Assembly: GCA_037576195.1 (NCBI GenBank)
Contig: CM075102.1
Location: forward strand, 33,166,745 to 33,230,744
Direction of reading: 5' to 3'
Origin: Phytoseiulus persimilis
Lineage: Eukaryota > Arthropoda > Arachnida > Mesostigmata > Phytoseiidae
DNA: 64,000 bases
Below, one piece after another: positions 1-18,842 of this stretch. Within the stretch, counting starts at the first letter, position 1. Each line of letters opens with the position of its first letter. Under the pieces are notes generated by a model. It saw only the letters and a list, made by a program, of their open reading frames with translations. It had not been told where the DNA came from and ran no database searches. The translations under genes and the position numbers were made by a program.

Positions 1-3000
1 TTGCAAATCATGTTCGGAAGCTGCTTCACCGGCGTCGAAGAGCTGGCCCTGATTGACGCAGTCGGTCGTCGGCGGGTTCAAGTGGTAGAGGTCAGTCGAT
101 CTGATGACTTACGGGTGTCACGGCAGCTGATGTACCAAACGAACGTCAGAACGGAGGGAACTTCATGCCAAAAAAATAACAAGCTGCCGATGGTAGCCTG
201 AAATACGCACCGAGCTAACAAGCGGGTACAGATTGCCGATTAGATCATGGATGGATCAAGGTTCGCCCCGCGGGAAGAATGAACGACGAAGGAATGGACA
301 TATGAGCTGGAGACAGTAACATCGATACAAGAACGGATAAGCAGTCGCCGCTGTCGTGGACGAAACGAATATTGATTCCTCGCATATGATTCACTTTAAC
401 CACGTCGCTCTGCTTCTTGCCTCCGCGAATCGCAGAGAATCAAACAAGACCGCAATCAGCCGCAGGGTCGGCGATCAAAGTAAATATCACGAACCGAAGA
501 CCCCCCCTAAGGCCCGCTCGATGTCTCAATTGGAGAAGAGAACCTATTGATAGCTCAGCCGAAAATTTCATACGAAATCCGCTGCCTCGATCGCCCCAGC
601 CGTCGAGGCTTCGTTCCAAACTCATGGTATCAGCTCGTGCATGAGGTCCGTTGCGTACGCTCCGAGAACAGAGAGATCGGCTTCCAAGCGTGATGGTTTA
701 CAACCGAGTTCCGGCTCAACTCAAACTTTTCAATCCTTCCGCCCACCGCCGAAAATCCTATGATCGATAGCCTTGTATAGGATGTTTTGCAAGAGGGTCA
801 GTCAACAATAATCCCTTCGTCGTTTGTGAGAATGAAATGCTAGCTGTGAAACGAAACCTATGTTCGCCCGACGTACCCGGTAGCAAATATCCCCGCCGGG
901 GAATGGGTTGGTTGCGACTTCATTGTTTGGTTAACACGTTTCCGAACAAGGTTGCGTACTACGCGTCCGCCATGAGCCCGATCGGAGCTGACTTGGGTTG
1001 GTTGAACCGAGGTTCGGCGCCTGATCGTTCTTGTGGTGTCTTGTTTTTCGTGCTCCGAAGAGAGTTCGGTCAACGCTGTTGCTTCGAACATTTCCCCCAT
1101 TCTCGGCTGTGCCGTTCTGTTCTGATGGATGGTCCTTCCTTCTCGTTTGTGCTCGTAATATTTCGTGTCCGATAATGAGATTGTAAAGTTAATTATATTG
1201 CGGATCATGCCGACGCGATGATTCGTGTCAGCGTTATTCTTTCATTTCTGTGTTTTTCTGTCGAACGATTTCCGCGCTCGTTTTCCAAGGGTCTCAGAGG
1301 CTCCGCGGCTCTTCCAAGGCCCAAACGAAACCCGCTCCTGACAACTTGTTTGAGAAGCGTGGACTACCGGCGTTTCTCGCCCGCATCTCGGGTGAGGAAC
1401 AGTATTTGGACGAGAGAAGGCCAGCCCCCCCCCCCCCTTCGTTCATCTGGAGCTGAGGCACGTCCTACATTCCTAGGACTCACAGCTCACCTGAGTCCCG
1501 TTCATCAACAGCACTCTGAATGGAGGGTCGAGCTGACCAAGTATTAGTTCGCGCGAATGCCTCCCACATCAATACGCCAAATCGGATGTCTTTCGAAGAG
1601 TCGTTTCGCGATTCGCGTCTTCGCTTAAATCTTCCCTTTTGCCGTATCGCATTAGTCGAAAAAGCGATTGTGGAACGCATTTGCCAGCTCGGAAGACACG
1701 AGTCGTTTTCTTCGACACCGAGAAGCGTAGTCTTCACCCGTACTGAAATAGACTTCTCGGATTCTTGGAGCTGACAGAGAGGAGTCCGGTGTTACGAACC
1801 TTGCCAACTTGGTTCACTTATCACTCGACGAGCGATCTGAAAGAAAACCGGATATCGAGAGGATCTCTCGAGTGAATCGTTCGCTGCAGAAGGCTGGGTA
1901 CTTCGGGCAGGAATTGAACTACCGTCGTTGCTATAGAATAACGGTGCTCCACCCAGAGTCCACTTGGTTCTGTTTTCCCCGGCCATTAATCCGCTTCCCA
2001 GCGCTTACTGTCGTTACCTCGAACCACATCTTATCCAGCGATCTCCGCTGATAGGAGAAGTTGCGAGTCTATTCTGGTCGCCAGAAGGTTCCTCGCTGAA
2101 ACCCATGCCCGTTTCCCATTTTCTCATGGCTGCCTCGAAAACACAGAGGAAAACGCCTGTGGTCATTCGAATAACGTCCCGACCGAGACCTCCTTGATGA
2201 TTTAACGATATGTCGCCCAGTTGACACGCCGCCAACTGCCGCGTGATCGATTGGAAGGGATCGCAACAACGCTGAGAGGATCGTTCCCAGCGCAGGGCTA
2301 TAACTTCCTACATGAAAGGAAGTTGAAGAACAAAGCCCTCCATGCGTTTCGGGATTCGGCGACTCACTGATCCCATTGGAATTCTTCCTATTTCCTGGAG
2401 GGTCATCTCCCCCCCATTGCCGGCGAACTAGACGCTCCACGGAGGAGTCGGAACTGTCCGTGTTGACGTGTAAGCTCCAGCTGTCAGTGGTCAGGTCGAT
2501 CTCCGAGACTTTCATGGAGGGGCGAGGGGAGAACAGCGGTCGACGTCGGTCGCATCAAAGGTCGGCCCCTTCGAAGAAATTTGACCTTTTCCCCAGCGCC
2601 AGAAATGAGATTAACAATGTGGCTCATAAATTGTCTCGGCTTCTCAACAATGATTTTTTTGTGTCTGATGTCGCCTCCCGAGAACGAAGTTTTCTCAAGC
2701 AATGCCGCTACACAGCCGGCGACTCAGAGCGAGGGAGACTTCACCTGAGCATCGACAGCAGTCATCGCGGCTGAAGACGCGGTTCCCACAAGACGACGAG
2801 CCAGTGGATTGAGTCATTCCGGTTCGTTGATTTATCATGACGCCCGTCGTAAAGTCATAAACGAGAATTATGTCGTTTATCGCATGAATCGCACTCGATA
2901 CATTTCCCGGAGTTCTGGTCCAGCAAGCGGACCACGAAACGAGGTGAAAATCTGCGGCTGAAATCAAACTGGAACCGAGCTAATCCAGAAAGTGAGTTAG

Positions 3001-5948
3001 TTTCGAATGCCGCCCTCGCTCATTCGGGCTTCGAAAGAATCAACCCGCTCCCCAGACGCAGACGGAAGCTCGTATCTTGAGCGGAAGGGAACGAAGCCGT
3101 AGCAACAAAGAATCCTGACGAGGCTGACTCAAGTCCACTGAAGCTCATTATCATGGCGATCTGATCGCTGATGATGAGGGTGATGGAAATTGCTGCTGCG
3201 GGACCCCTCGGCCCAGTGAGCGGCATAGTTATTTGCATCTCGTTGTCGGCTCCGGGAGCTGAGATGATTAAACAATCTGAGCAGAAGTAGTAGTGGTGGT
3301 AGCTGTGGAGCTGGTTTGCCACCAGCTGGATGAAGGAAAAACACTCGAGACCCACTCGTTCAGCTGTTGGTACACCACAAAAGTCCGATTATCTCGTCGG
3401 CTGCCCTGTCCGTGTTTAATACAACTGCACAATGTCTACCCACAATAGTGGCGCTAAGTGCGATTCGGGAATTATTCCTTGATGGCAAGAAAGGTTGCCC
3501 GGCTCGCTTTGTTGGCTCATGGGAAATTTCGCGTGCGCGAAATTCTGGCTGAGGCCAAATCACTCCTGGTCGTCAGGCTCGGAACAAGACAGCTTGGCCT
3601 TGCCATCCAACTGACACTGTCACGATCGAATCGGAGAAATCATGCGCTGGACTTATCAGTTGAATCACCCGAGTCAAAAGGTCGGGTCCACGTTTTCGTG
3701 TCAGAGGAACTCGTCTCGGGACATGACAGCTCTCGACGCTGTTTTGTTTATTCTCTCATTTTCGATCACTTCTCGTGTACCATTTGCCTCGATGTGGAAC
3801 GTTCCCGAAGCAATTTTGCTCCAGAGGACTTTGAGGTGGGTTTCGAGATCATCTCTGAGACGGAAAACGTACTCCCCGATTCAGAGCTCCTTATTTCCTC
3901 GTCGGTCACCGATTCTCGCAATCGCAGCCTGTGCGGGCGGTCGCGTTGATCTGGCAAACTTCAATCTTCCTATGTCGGCGTTCCCTTCCGACTATATTCC
4001 CCTTCCTCCAGTGACTTTCAATGAATCGCATGGGAAAATATTCAAACTGGTAAACAGTCACACGACGAAGGAAGGTAAGAGTGGTAAAGAATTCAGGAAC
4101 ATTTCAATTTTCTCACGGACGCGCATAGTTCTCACGCAAATTGTCAGCACTCGCCTGAAATGCTCCTCTATCTCAGCGATGACTTGATTGTACGAGTTCT
4201 CTCTCAACATCTCTCAATCTATGTGCGCGTTTGTGAGTGAGTAGCACTTCCTTTCTTCTGTCAGACCTCCAGTTTGTCTGTTCATATGTGTGTGCGTGTG
4301 AGTGGGAGGTTCTGTTGGCAGTGCTTGAAAAAATTCTCATGCGGAACCCGCTGATGCCGCTGACGGGATATCAGAGCAAAGAGAGCGTCGGTGCTCGGCG
4401 ATATGTGTGGTCGTATTGATTACCGCACGTCGCGGTATTTGTTGAGGGGATTATGACATTGTCATTAGGGATTGTGAGTTGTTTCGTTCGTTCTCGATCG
4501 AGAAGAATCGTCGTCGATCGGGCGAGGAACGAACGCCGTAGAGATCCTCGTCGACATTGGCGCCGACGACGAATCGCCTCTCTTCTGTTTGATCTATCAT
4601 GATCGAAGGTCACCATCAATATCGCATTACAACAATCGTTTTCGCTGCTAATGCCTCCGCTCATTTCGTTATTATGGCAAATGTCATCGCGGTGATGTTG
4701 CGTTATTTGTGAGCTTGCGTTCCGCGTCGCTCGTTTTCCCGCGGGCAGCCGTATCTGAAACGTTGACGTTGAACGGACGGACGCAGAGATCGACTGAGCG
4801 AGGAAGTCAGCAGTAGTTCTGTCGGGGCTTGAGTCGCACAACGTTGAGGAAGTCCCGGTGCCATCATCATCCGTCGACTGACCGGGCAGCTATTCCCATA
4901 CGTCGATTATACTTTGTCGACAAATCGACGCCGGGGAGATGCGAAGATTCGCTCATCGAGCGAGGGACGCTCAGTTCGATGCGAAAGTTGGAGCGATGGT
5001 GACCGATCGCTGCAGGCTTGCGGGACAGGAACAAACGCACATTTTTTCGGGGGAGGGTATGTTCGTTGCGAACAATCACATTGTTACCCCGGTTCAATCG
5101 CCGACGAGCTGGCGAAGTCCACGAGAATTTCGACATTGAAGAGCGGAAACGAGCTCCAGACGACGCATATCGCACTTTCATGGGTCCACTAGAAGCCGAA
5201 ATTAGTTGGACACTGCCCGGAGCTTTCTGCCCGATGCGCGATTTTGATGATTTCCAATTCGGTTTGCTCTTCAAAGCGGGAGCTGTAGTGCGCGAGCGGA
5301 GCGGGAGCCGTGCGGGTCAAGAACAGGGGCCGCGATCGGCCGTTCGTGATGAGATGAAGCCTCCGTCCGCTTCGACGAACACGACGTCGGGAAGGCAGCC
5401 CGCCAGTGTAACAGCCGTCAGCGGACATGACTCCGAATCGTTCTTCGTCGTCTTCCTTCTTCTTTTCGTTCGATATTAAATTATCGTCGTTGGATTGAGT
5501 GTCTTTTCGAGAAGTTTGCTCGCTTCTCTCGCTGCCAAACGAAGTGGTCAGCGACCAGGAACCAGCGATCATGTATTCGATGCCGAGCACATCTTTTCGG
5601 TGGATCTTTTCAGTGGCGGCGCGCGCGACAGACGAATCGGGAGATCGTGTTTTGCACATCAGAATTCGCACGCCGAAATCACCGAATTGGATACAGTGCC
5701 GGTTTTGCCTCTCGCTCGTTTGCTCGGGCTTCAGCGCGAAAAGTCATGAATGAAAATAGCGTCGTCCGAACTCACTGAGTTTCGGCTGGATATATTTGTT
5801 TCCATTTCTTTTCGACATCAGCGCGTCCTCCGGGTCAATCAGTCGATCGATCAAACGAGCGATACGATCGAATCACCATTCGTTTGTTCGTCCCCCACAT
5901 CGATCAACCTGATCTCTCACTTAAATATTCGACACGGCATTGTTGCAG
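1..5948. other. No recognisable gene; region upstream of the prickle exons
   Basis: Only short open frames on both strands and no family that I recognise. The prickle exon at 5949 begins inside the PET domain, so at least one upstream prickle exon must exist, in this stretch or left of the window. The segment 4440-4860 is rich in CG dinucleotides and could be promoter or 5' UTR. A frame at 4939 starting with ATG runs into a donor-like GTATGT near 5058, but I could not link it to the PET exon. A run of 13 C lies at 1425-1437. Confidence 0.5.
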
Positions 5949-8900
5949 GTTCATCTGTATTTCTCGACGCTGCCGGAAGACAAGATCCCGTACGTGAATT
6001 CGATCGGAGAAAAGTATCGCATAAAGCAACTGCTGCATCAACTTCCCCCTCACGACTCGGAAGCTCGCTACTGTAACAGCCTTTCGGAAGAGGAGATACG
6101 AGAACTCAGATTGTTCTCCTCGCAGAGGAAGCGCGAAGCCCTCGGCAGGGGAACAGTCCGCCAGTTGCCCGTGTCTACTCACGTGCAGGTTGTTTGCGCA
6201 TGTGTAAGTTGCCGCCCCTCCCATCTGGTGTCCGAACACCTCATTCACGATCGATCGATCGATCGAGAGGATCCTGGAAATCGAATAACGCACGATTCTC
6301 ATCCGAACCCCTTCTTCCAGTGCAACGAGTACCTCTCCGGAGGAGACATGTGCGTGTTCGCTTCGCGCGCTGGGCCGAACATCGGTTGGCATCCGTCGTG
6401 TTTCACGTGTACTGTATGCAAAGAACTCCTCGTCGATCTGATCTATTTCCTGAAGGAGGGGGCCCTGTTCTGCGGTCGACATCACGCCGAAAGCTTGAAA
6501 CCTCGCTGCAGTGCGTGCGACGAGATCATTCTCGCCGACGAATGCACTGAGGCAGAAGGTTTGGCGTGGCACATGAAACACTTCTGTTGCTATGAATGCG
6601 AAAAGCAACTGGGCGGTCAACGCTACATAATGAGGGACAGTCGTCCTTTCTGTCTCGCGTGTTTTGACGCCATTTTTGCCGGTAAGTCACTGTGCGACAT
6701 CGGCTCACATCTCGGCGTCAGAATTCATGGAACACGCCATGAAAGCCCCGTCAATCGAAGTGTCTGATCTCCGATCTAAAGTGAGTCCGGTTGCTTGCAG
6801 AGTTTTGCGACACTTGCGGAGAACCCGTCGGTGTCGACCAGGGTCAGATGTCCCACGAAGGACAACACTGGCACGCGACTGAACAGTGCTTCAGATGCTC
6901 CAGCTGTAGAACATCCCTCTTGGGCAGACCGTTCCTGCCCAAGAAGGGCCTCATCTACTGCTCTTTGGAGTGTAGTCGAAGTACGTATACAGATCGGCGC
7001 CCTCGCAGCCCCTACCAGACACGCTTCCGAACATTATAAATGCCAAACCCGGCTCCTCGATGAGTTCACTTCCTCTAAAATGGATGCTCTCTCTCTCTCT
7101 CAATTTGCAGGCAGTTCAAGCAATCGAGCTCAACGATCGAACTCTGTGAAGAATTCTGCTCGTCAGAACTCTTCCACAGAGAACGCCATGGTGGTTTCTC
7201 AACAGAACTCGCCTCAACAAGAAACGATGTCCATGGTCCCATCCCATGCGATGTTCCCATCGAAACAAGGAGCCTTCTCTCCTCTGGCCAACAGTTCTTC
7301 CGACAACGTGCATTCACGTCCCGCTCTGGACAGGAACTATTCCCCCATGTCGAACCACAGCGAGTCGCTCAGAAATTTCGGGGCAAACTTCTCACCCAAT
7401 ACATCTTCGGAGAAGAGTTTCGCATCACAGCAAATGACATCCACCACGAATGGGCTGCAAAGGCCGGGCCCCCCTCCGTACAACGTTGCAGCATACAACT
7501 CTAACGGACTCCCGCTGCCGATGGGCCGGCTGTCGAACCATATGCGAGGGTCTCAAGGCAACGTCGCCCACAGTCCTCAGCATAAGGTTCCTCAACAGCA
7601 GCTGCCGGCCCAAAACGGCTTGTCGCCGATGATCCGTCAACCGCCCGGACTCCCGAGGGATGTCTCCCTGCCGAACGGCAAGAATTCTCCTGGTGTTCAA
7701 CCACAACGACTTCTTGGCGACGTCAGCAGCGGTTCGATATCTCCAGCCGTGCGGAATTCTCCCGCACAAGGTCGACGGGAACTCCAGAGACCTCAACAAC
7801 CGGCGGTGGCAGGACTTCAGACCGGCAACGGAATTCAGAACGGCAATCGTTCCCTGTCGCCGACTCTGCCACGACGGGAGGGAGGATCACCCGGTCTGGG
7901 AAGGCGCTCGTTGACAGATCTGTCCTCGAACAGTTTACCACGACCCTCCCGTGATGGCACGAGCTCGCTCGCGGGAACTCCGACGAAATACAAGTCCGTG
8001 TACGGTGGCAGCCATGCTCCAACAGCTGGAGGATCACCTCAACGGAAGCACATGGCCGATTTCTCGCTGCCAGAAGTCAACTTCGGAGCGAAACAGAAGA
8101 CGAGGTTGACTCGTGAGGGCTCGCTGAATGAACATTACGCGAACCTTCAACGCAGCGGATCCGTGAACGCTCTCCCTGAGGTCGAGCACAGCAACGCCAT
8201 GATAAAGCGACGGCCGTCTGAGCAGTACCAGAGTGGCACGTTGCCGAGGAACTTCAGCAGTGGGCCGATCCTCAACGACAGTAATCTGTACAGTAACTTC
8301 CCTGCGCCCCAAGAGCTCTACATCAACGCATCGCAGATGCTCAACGGCGCGCATATGCAACTAAACCAAAGTCAAGAAATCTACAGCAATCCACAGGAGT
8401 TTCAGCAGGCCGCAGACCTGACCTATGACAACGTTCCGAGTGTACGCAGTATCATGTATAAGAATGGCAAGCAGGAAGAGATGATGCACGAGGAGCACGA
8501 TATGGCGATGTCAGCGTCTCAATCCATGACGCCCACCACGCGGCGGCGAGAACCTCTGGATATGAGCGACATCTGCTTGAAAGATCTGTTGGCTGGAAGC
8601 GATCAAGTGTTCGTCGAGGTCGTGCAGGAAATTCAGAACGGACCTTCGGTGAGTCGGACGAGCCCGAGTCAGCAATTCGAGCCAGACACATACCCGCTCC
8701 CTGAGTCGATCTAGTCGTAGTTGAGTCGAGCTCTAACGTTCCACTTCATTTCAGCTCCATCGGACAAGTCTCCAAGCAGCATCCGCTGGCCCGGGATCTA
8801 TGCGGCAGAACTTCTCTCTGCCCTTGATGAACCCTCACAGACCGTCGGCTCATCCACCAGACACACTAGAGCTTGAATCACCGATGACTCCGCAGCAACT

Positions 8901-9609
8901 GCCAAGCCCCCCCATATTGAAGTCGATTGGAGCTCCGAGCGGAATCCTGCAGCGGCAGGTCACCACCAGAGCTGAGGTCCATGCGCAGAACGACTTCGAA
9001 CACGAGGAGCGACGATCCTTGCGACGAGAATCGAAATCGAAAGTGCGATTCGATCCTAGTCTCGGACACCCCAACTCAGATGAAGAGCAGAAGTCCGCGT
9101 CAAGGAACACTTCACGCAAACACCGTAGAAGACACTCGAGAAGGTCCTCTAGTTCGGACTCGGACGGCGAAAGCGATCGACCGGAAAACAAGAAGCCTTC
9201 GGTTGCGTCTCCTACGACCTCTTCATCCGGCAAGAAGCACAGCTCTTCCAGGCATCGCAGTCGATCGGAAGATCGCTGTGACGGCGGCGAATCTTCCAAA
9301 GAAAGGCGATCCCGAAAGAGCTCGAGGAGCTCATCGAACGGCCGTTCGCGGAGCGGGTCATCTTCACACCATCGAAGTCGCAGCTCCTCGAAATCGCGGA
9401 GAGACCGCGACGACAGCAGCTGTTCGACATGCGACAGCACCGACTCGACTTCAAGCACTGAGGATGAGGCCGAAATTTATCGGCTGCCCGAACGCCGGGA
9501 TTTCGGTGGCGTACGAATCAATTACGTGCAGAGTAATACTCTAGCCGTAGCGAGACAGAAGGCTGTAGCAGCCCAACGTGCACAGAACAAAAACTGCCTC
9601 GTGCAGTGA
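5949..9609 (+). CDS. Prickle-like planar cell polarity protein (PET + three LIM domains), 5' incomplete
   Basis: Five exons join in phase: 5949-6203, 6321-6681, 6801-6980, 7111-8648, 8755-9609, giving 1062 residues without the N terminus. Introns are 106-130 bp with GT/AG ends. Residues 1 to about 75 are the C-terminal part of the PET domain, including the conserved motif [22 protein letters not shown]1 starts at Cys83; its CxxC pair is rebuilt across the first intron. LIM2 starts at Cys148 and LIM3 at Cys208. A long Ser/Gln/Asn-rich tail and an Arg/Ser-rich block (about 890-1010) follow. The last four residues, CLVQ, form a CaaX prenylation box, as in other Prickle proteins. In flies and vertebrates Prickle is a cytoplasmic, membrane-associated core polarity protein acting with Van Gogh. 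Family identity is firm. The start of the gene is missing: the first exon shown opens after a TTGCAG acceptor. Confidence 0.93.
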
Positions 9610-10030
9610 GAGAGGGTTGTGAAACTGTACAATGTCAACCAAATATTCGAAATATATGTTTTGACTTCGAAAACATCCGTACGATTCATAGCAAGCTCCT
9701 CAGTGGCCAAAGCGGGCAAGCAGCAGCAGCTCTACTGTCTTCTACAGCGGAGACTCGTGCAATACACATCTAACTACATGCCAAATGTCTTGTGCTCCTG
9801 GAGGCTGCGGCGCTCGCATGTAAAGGAATAAGATCACGAGATACCGATGTATAGGTTTCACCATTTCAAGGCGGCTTGTGCAGAAGTCTCCGCTTCAGTA
9901 TTGGTCATCTCATACAATTTTGTACATCACATCATCTGTAGAGAGCGGCATGAACATCCATAGGAACAGCTAGTTGGTATTCGCATATGATGAGATCCGA
10001 TATCGATATGAATCTAAATATATATATGTA

Positions 10031-10036
10031 AATAAA
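10031..10036 (+). terminator. Poly(A) signal of prickle
   Basis: AATAAA lies 422 bp after the prickle stop codon, followed by a GU-rich stretch (TGTGCTCC about 15 bp on). No other canonical signal was seen in this 3' UTR. Confidence 0.6.
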
Positions 10037-10206
10037 TACTCAGAGGGAGTGTGCTCCACAAGAACTACACCTCGTCCTTCTTAGAAAACGAACCATTGTC
10101 AAATCATGGTGGAATTTTAAGTTATACTTGGTACAACTTCTCCACCGTCAGATATAGCTGCATCTATCGCTGAAAAGATTGCAAAGCGTGTATTCTACAG
10201 GCGACG

Positions 10207-10557
10207 ATGATTTATTCGCTAACAATGAGATCAATGACGGGCAGGCTGCAGAGAGGAATGCCGGGAAACGATGGACTAGTAAAAATTCTTCTTTGGTGTC
10301 AGGAACACGACGGATCTTTTGGCTTGGAAGTCAAACTTCTTACATCGCGGTTCAATGATCCGGAGACTCATCGGATCATGGAGAGCTCAAATAATCTCTC
10401 TATCATTGGGTTTAAGATGGTTCTGCAAGAGTCCGCTCATGTACACGGATGTGAAGAGGTTTTGGGGGAGAAAACAGCTTCGGAGATGAGACGGCAAGAG
10501 CGAATTCGCGCGTTGATCAGTGCTGAGAAACGAAAGCTGAAACGTAGATCGAAATAA
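10207..10557 (+). CDS. Possible small protein, 116 aa, unknown
   Basis: ATG-initiated frame of 116 codons in the gap between prickle and the homeobox gene. The product looks protein-like: a mixed central part and a strongly basic C terminus (RRQERIRALISAEKRKLKRR). I do not recognise a family. An acceptor-like TTCTACAG lies just before the ATG, so an upstream exon is possible. It converges on the homeobox gene: its stop lies 38 bp from that gene's stop on the other strand, and no forward poly(A) signal was seen in between. It could be a chance frame. Confidence 0.35.
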   Translation: MIYSLTMRSMTGRLQRGMPGNDGLVKILLWCQEHDGSFGLEVKLLTSRFNDPETHRIMESSNNLSIIGFKMVLQESAHVHGCEEVLGEKTASEMRRQERIRALISAEKRKLKRRSK

Positions 10558-10591
10558 GAATCTCAGATTCTCTTGGAGTTCCCGTTGCGGG

Positions 10592-17036
<6,445 letters not shown>

Positions 17037-17521
17037 CCGCTGTAACGCCACTCTGACACTTAGGCCGCTGCTACTGTTGTTGTCGCTGTAACTGCAGCTG
17101 GTTGAGAGTCAGAGCACCGGCCCGTCGTTGTTGCAGTCGCCGGAGCAATCACCTCAAAGTGAAATCAATCAACAAATAATCACCCATGAAGACTCCAGTG
17201 AGGCCTGGAGCTCGCTGAGGACAACTTCGCCCGCCTCCCATTGGCTGGAGCAGGCTCCGCCTCGAGGCCGCGAGGTCTGGTTGGTTGAACGAACCTCGTT
17301 TGAAGTGCCGAAGGTAAGGCCCAATTACGAACAGCTTCCCTCGCATTCCAGTAATTGGCAGACGATTGTTGCCAAAGAGAGATGATTGGCAACAAAGAAT
17401 CGTACAATGTTCTCGCATTCGGATCCATCACGAAAATAATACGCGCTCTTAGTCGTTGAGTTGGCAGCACCTACTTCGGTGAGGAATAGAATACATTGGG
17501 AAGATTTGAGATATTCCGTCC

Positions 17522-17860
17522 CTAGTCTTCGTCTCGGTCGACCTCGATAGGATCCAGCCGCACGAAATTTCGCCGAATCAACCTCGTCCACGAGCGCTTA
17601 TCGGTATTCAGGTAGATACTGTAGGATGACAATCTTTCTGGCTCTTGAACGAGGAACGGCTCGCCGTGCGGAAGAAGTTTGAGTGAATGTCTCCGTTCGA
17701 TTGGATTTTTCACAGCTCGTACTCCGCTGCATATCACTTACCAGTGACACCGGGAGGCCTCTCGAAAGCGCCGCGGAAATCCTGCCCCAGTGAGAAACTC
17801 TGGGCCCGAAATTTGGTTCGCTTCGATCAAGCATCGGCGGGAGCTGACCAGTGAGGACGA
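17522..17860 (-). CDS. Possible 3' exon(s) of an unidentified minus-strand gene
   Basis: A 64-codon frame from 17715 to the stop at 17522 reads like protein (NPIERRHSLKLLPHGEPFLV and a DRDED end). A second protein-like frame lies immediately upstream (to 17742) and ends at a strong donor, GTAAGTGA. Joining the two across a 26-nt interval restores phase, but 26 nt is far below the other introns here, so the true acceptor may be elsewhere. No family recognised. Confidence 0.3.
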
Positions 17861-18337
17861 ACCACAGCTCGATAGTTGGCGACATTGGATGGCTCCTCGA
17901 TGCAAGTTTGCGCCCCGCTGGGTAGTCTTCACCTGCTCGCTCGCGAAGAGGACGTCTTGATTCTCGTGTGATGTGATATGGAGATTCCTGGTTATGCAAA
18001 CGCGATGAGTTGACCCATCGCTGGTACCGGGAGTTCATAGCGAAAAATAATCACTGCAAGCGTATTCGAAAAGTTGTCGCCGAGGCCAGAGCCAGCTGGA
18101 CGTGAACCTTCAAGGTGAAGGCCGTAAGTACATAGTTTTGTCCGATTCGTTCCTCGATCACGGCACGCGAACTGTCCTATCAGTGAGAAATTTCGAGTGG
18201 ATCTGCAGTGCCTCGCATTACGAGCTTCGTATGCATTCGATGACGGATTCAATTTCCTCATGTGCTCGATTCAGTTGCCGCTCGGAAACAACGGCGCTGA
18301 TGCCCGAGGTCAATGAACTCACTTGCGGGCATATTTG

Positions 18338-18842
18338 TCACTTACGACGAATCATTTGCGGATCGTGAGGAAACAGCGACATCTTGCTTATTATCCCCTC
18401 GATTTCATGGAGGGTTCTCTCCACGCCCCTTCCACGGCTTCGGGTATCGGTAGTGCCGGCTGCACCCTGGATTGCCATCACAACAGATAGCGGCATTGGG
18501 TCGCGTACATCGAAAATGGCCACGGTCTGTTTTTGCTGATTCTGGGGACAAGAAGAATTTAGCTGCCTTCAAGATGGAGACGATTCAATCGATGAACGAC
18601 GATTCGCTCGCGCCTTTATGCCGTTCCATGCAAATCTCTTGAGTTGGTGAAGCTCGTCGCATATTGCAAAGAATGCACAATGTTTCCTCTATGCATGGTC
18701 GCCTGCGGCATGAATCTCAATTGTAAAACTTTTGTCTCGTGGACACTTTTACCGCGACAACGCAGCCACGAACAGGAGCTTTCGAATAGGTAAATGAGTG
18801 CTCCTCGTTCTGTTCTGAGGCAACGACGAAAATAGAGTTCAT
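18338..18842 (-). CDS. Hypothetical small protein, two or three exons, unknown
   Basis: An ATG at 18842 opens 30 codons to a donor at 18752 (GTAAAA). A strong acceptor (pyrimidine tract plus CCCCAG) at 18543 opens a second exon in the same phase. That exon either stops at 18338 (97 aa in all) or leaves at GTAAGTGA (18345), where the in-frame TGA is part of the donor-like sequence. A further 33 protein-like codons lie in phase 24 nt later (18321-18218). Residues such as TVAIFDVRDPMPLSVVMAIQ look like real protein, but I do not recognise the family. Another donor-like GTAAGT near 19013 follows an ATG and may belong to a 5' exon. Confidence 0.35.

Noticed and set aside
4939-5479. Open frames containing a W-T-L-P-G string resembling the start of the PET domain
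   Set aside because: The surrounding residues do not match PET and no donor in the right phase leads to the exon at 5949.
8649-8714. Continuation of the prickle frame through to a stop at 8714
   Set aside because: A consensus GTGAGT donor and a TTTCAG acceptor rejoin the frame at 8755 with the conserved prenylated end; the read-through is probably intronic.
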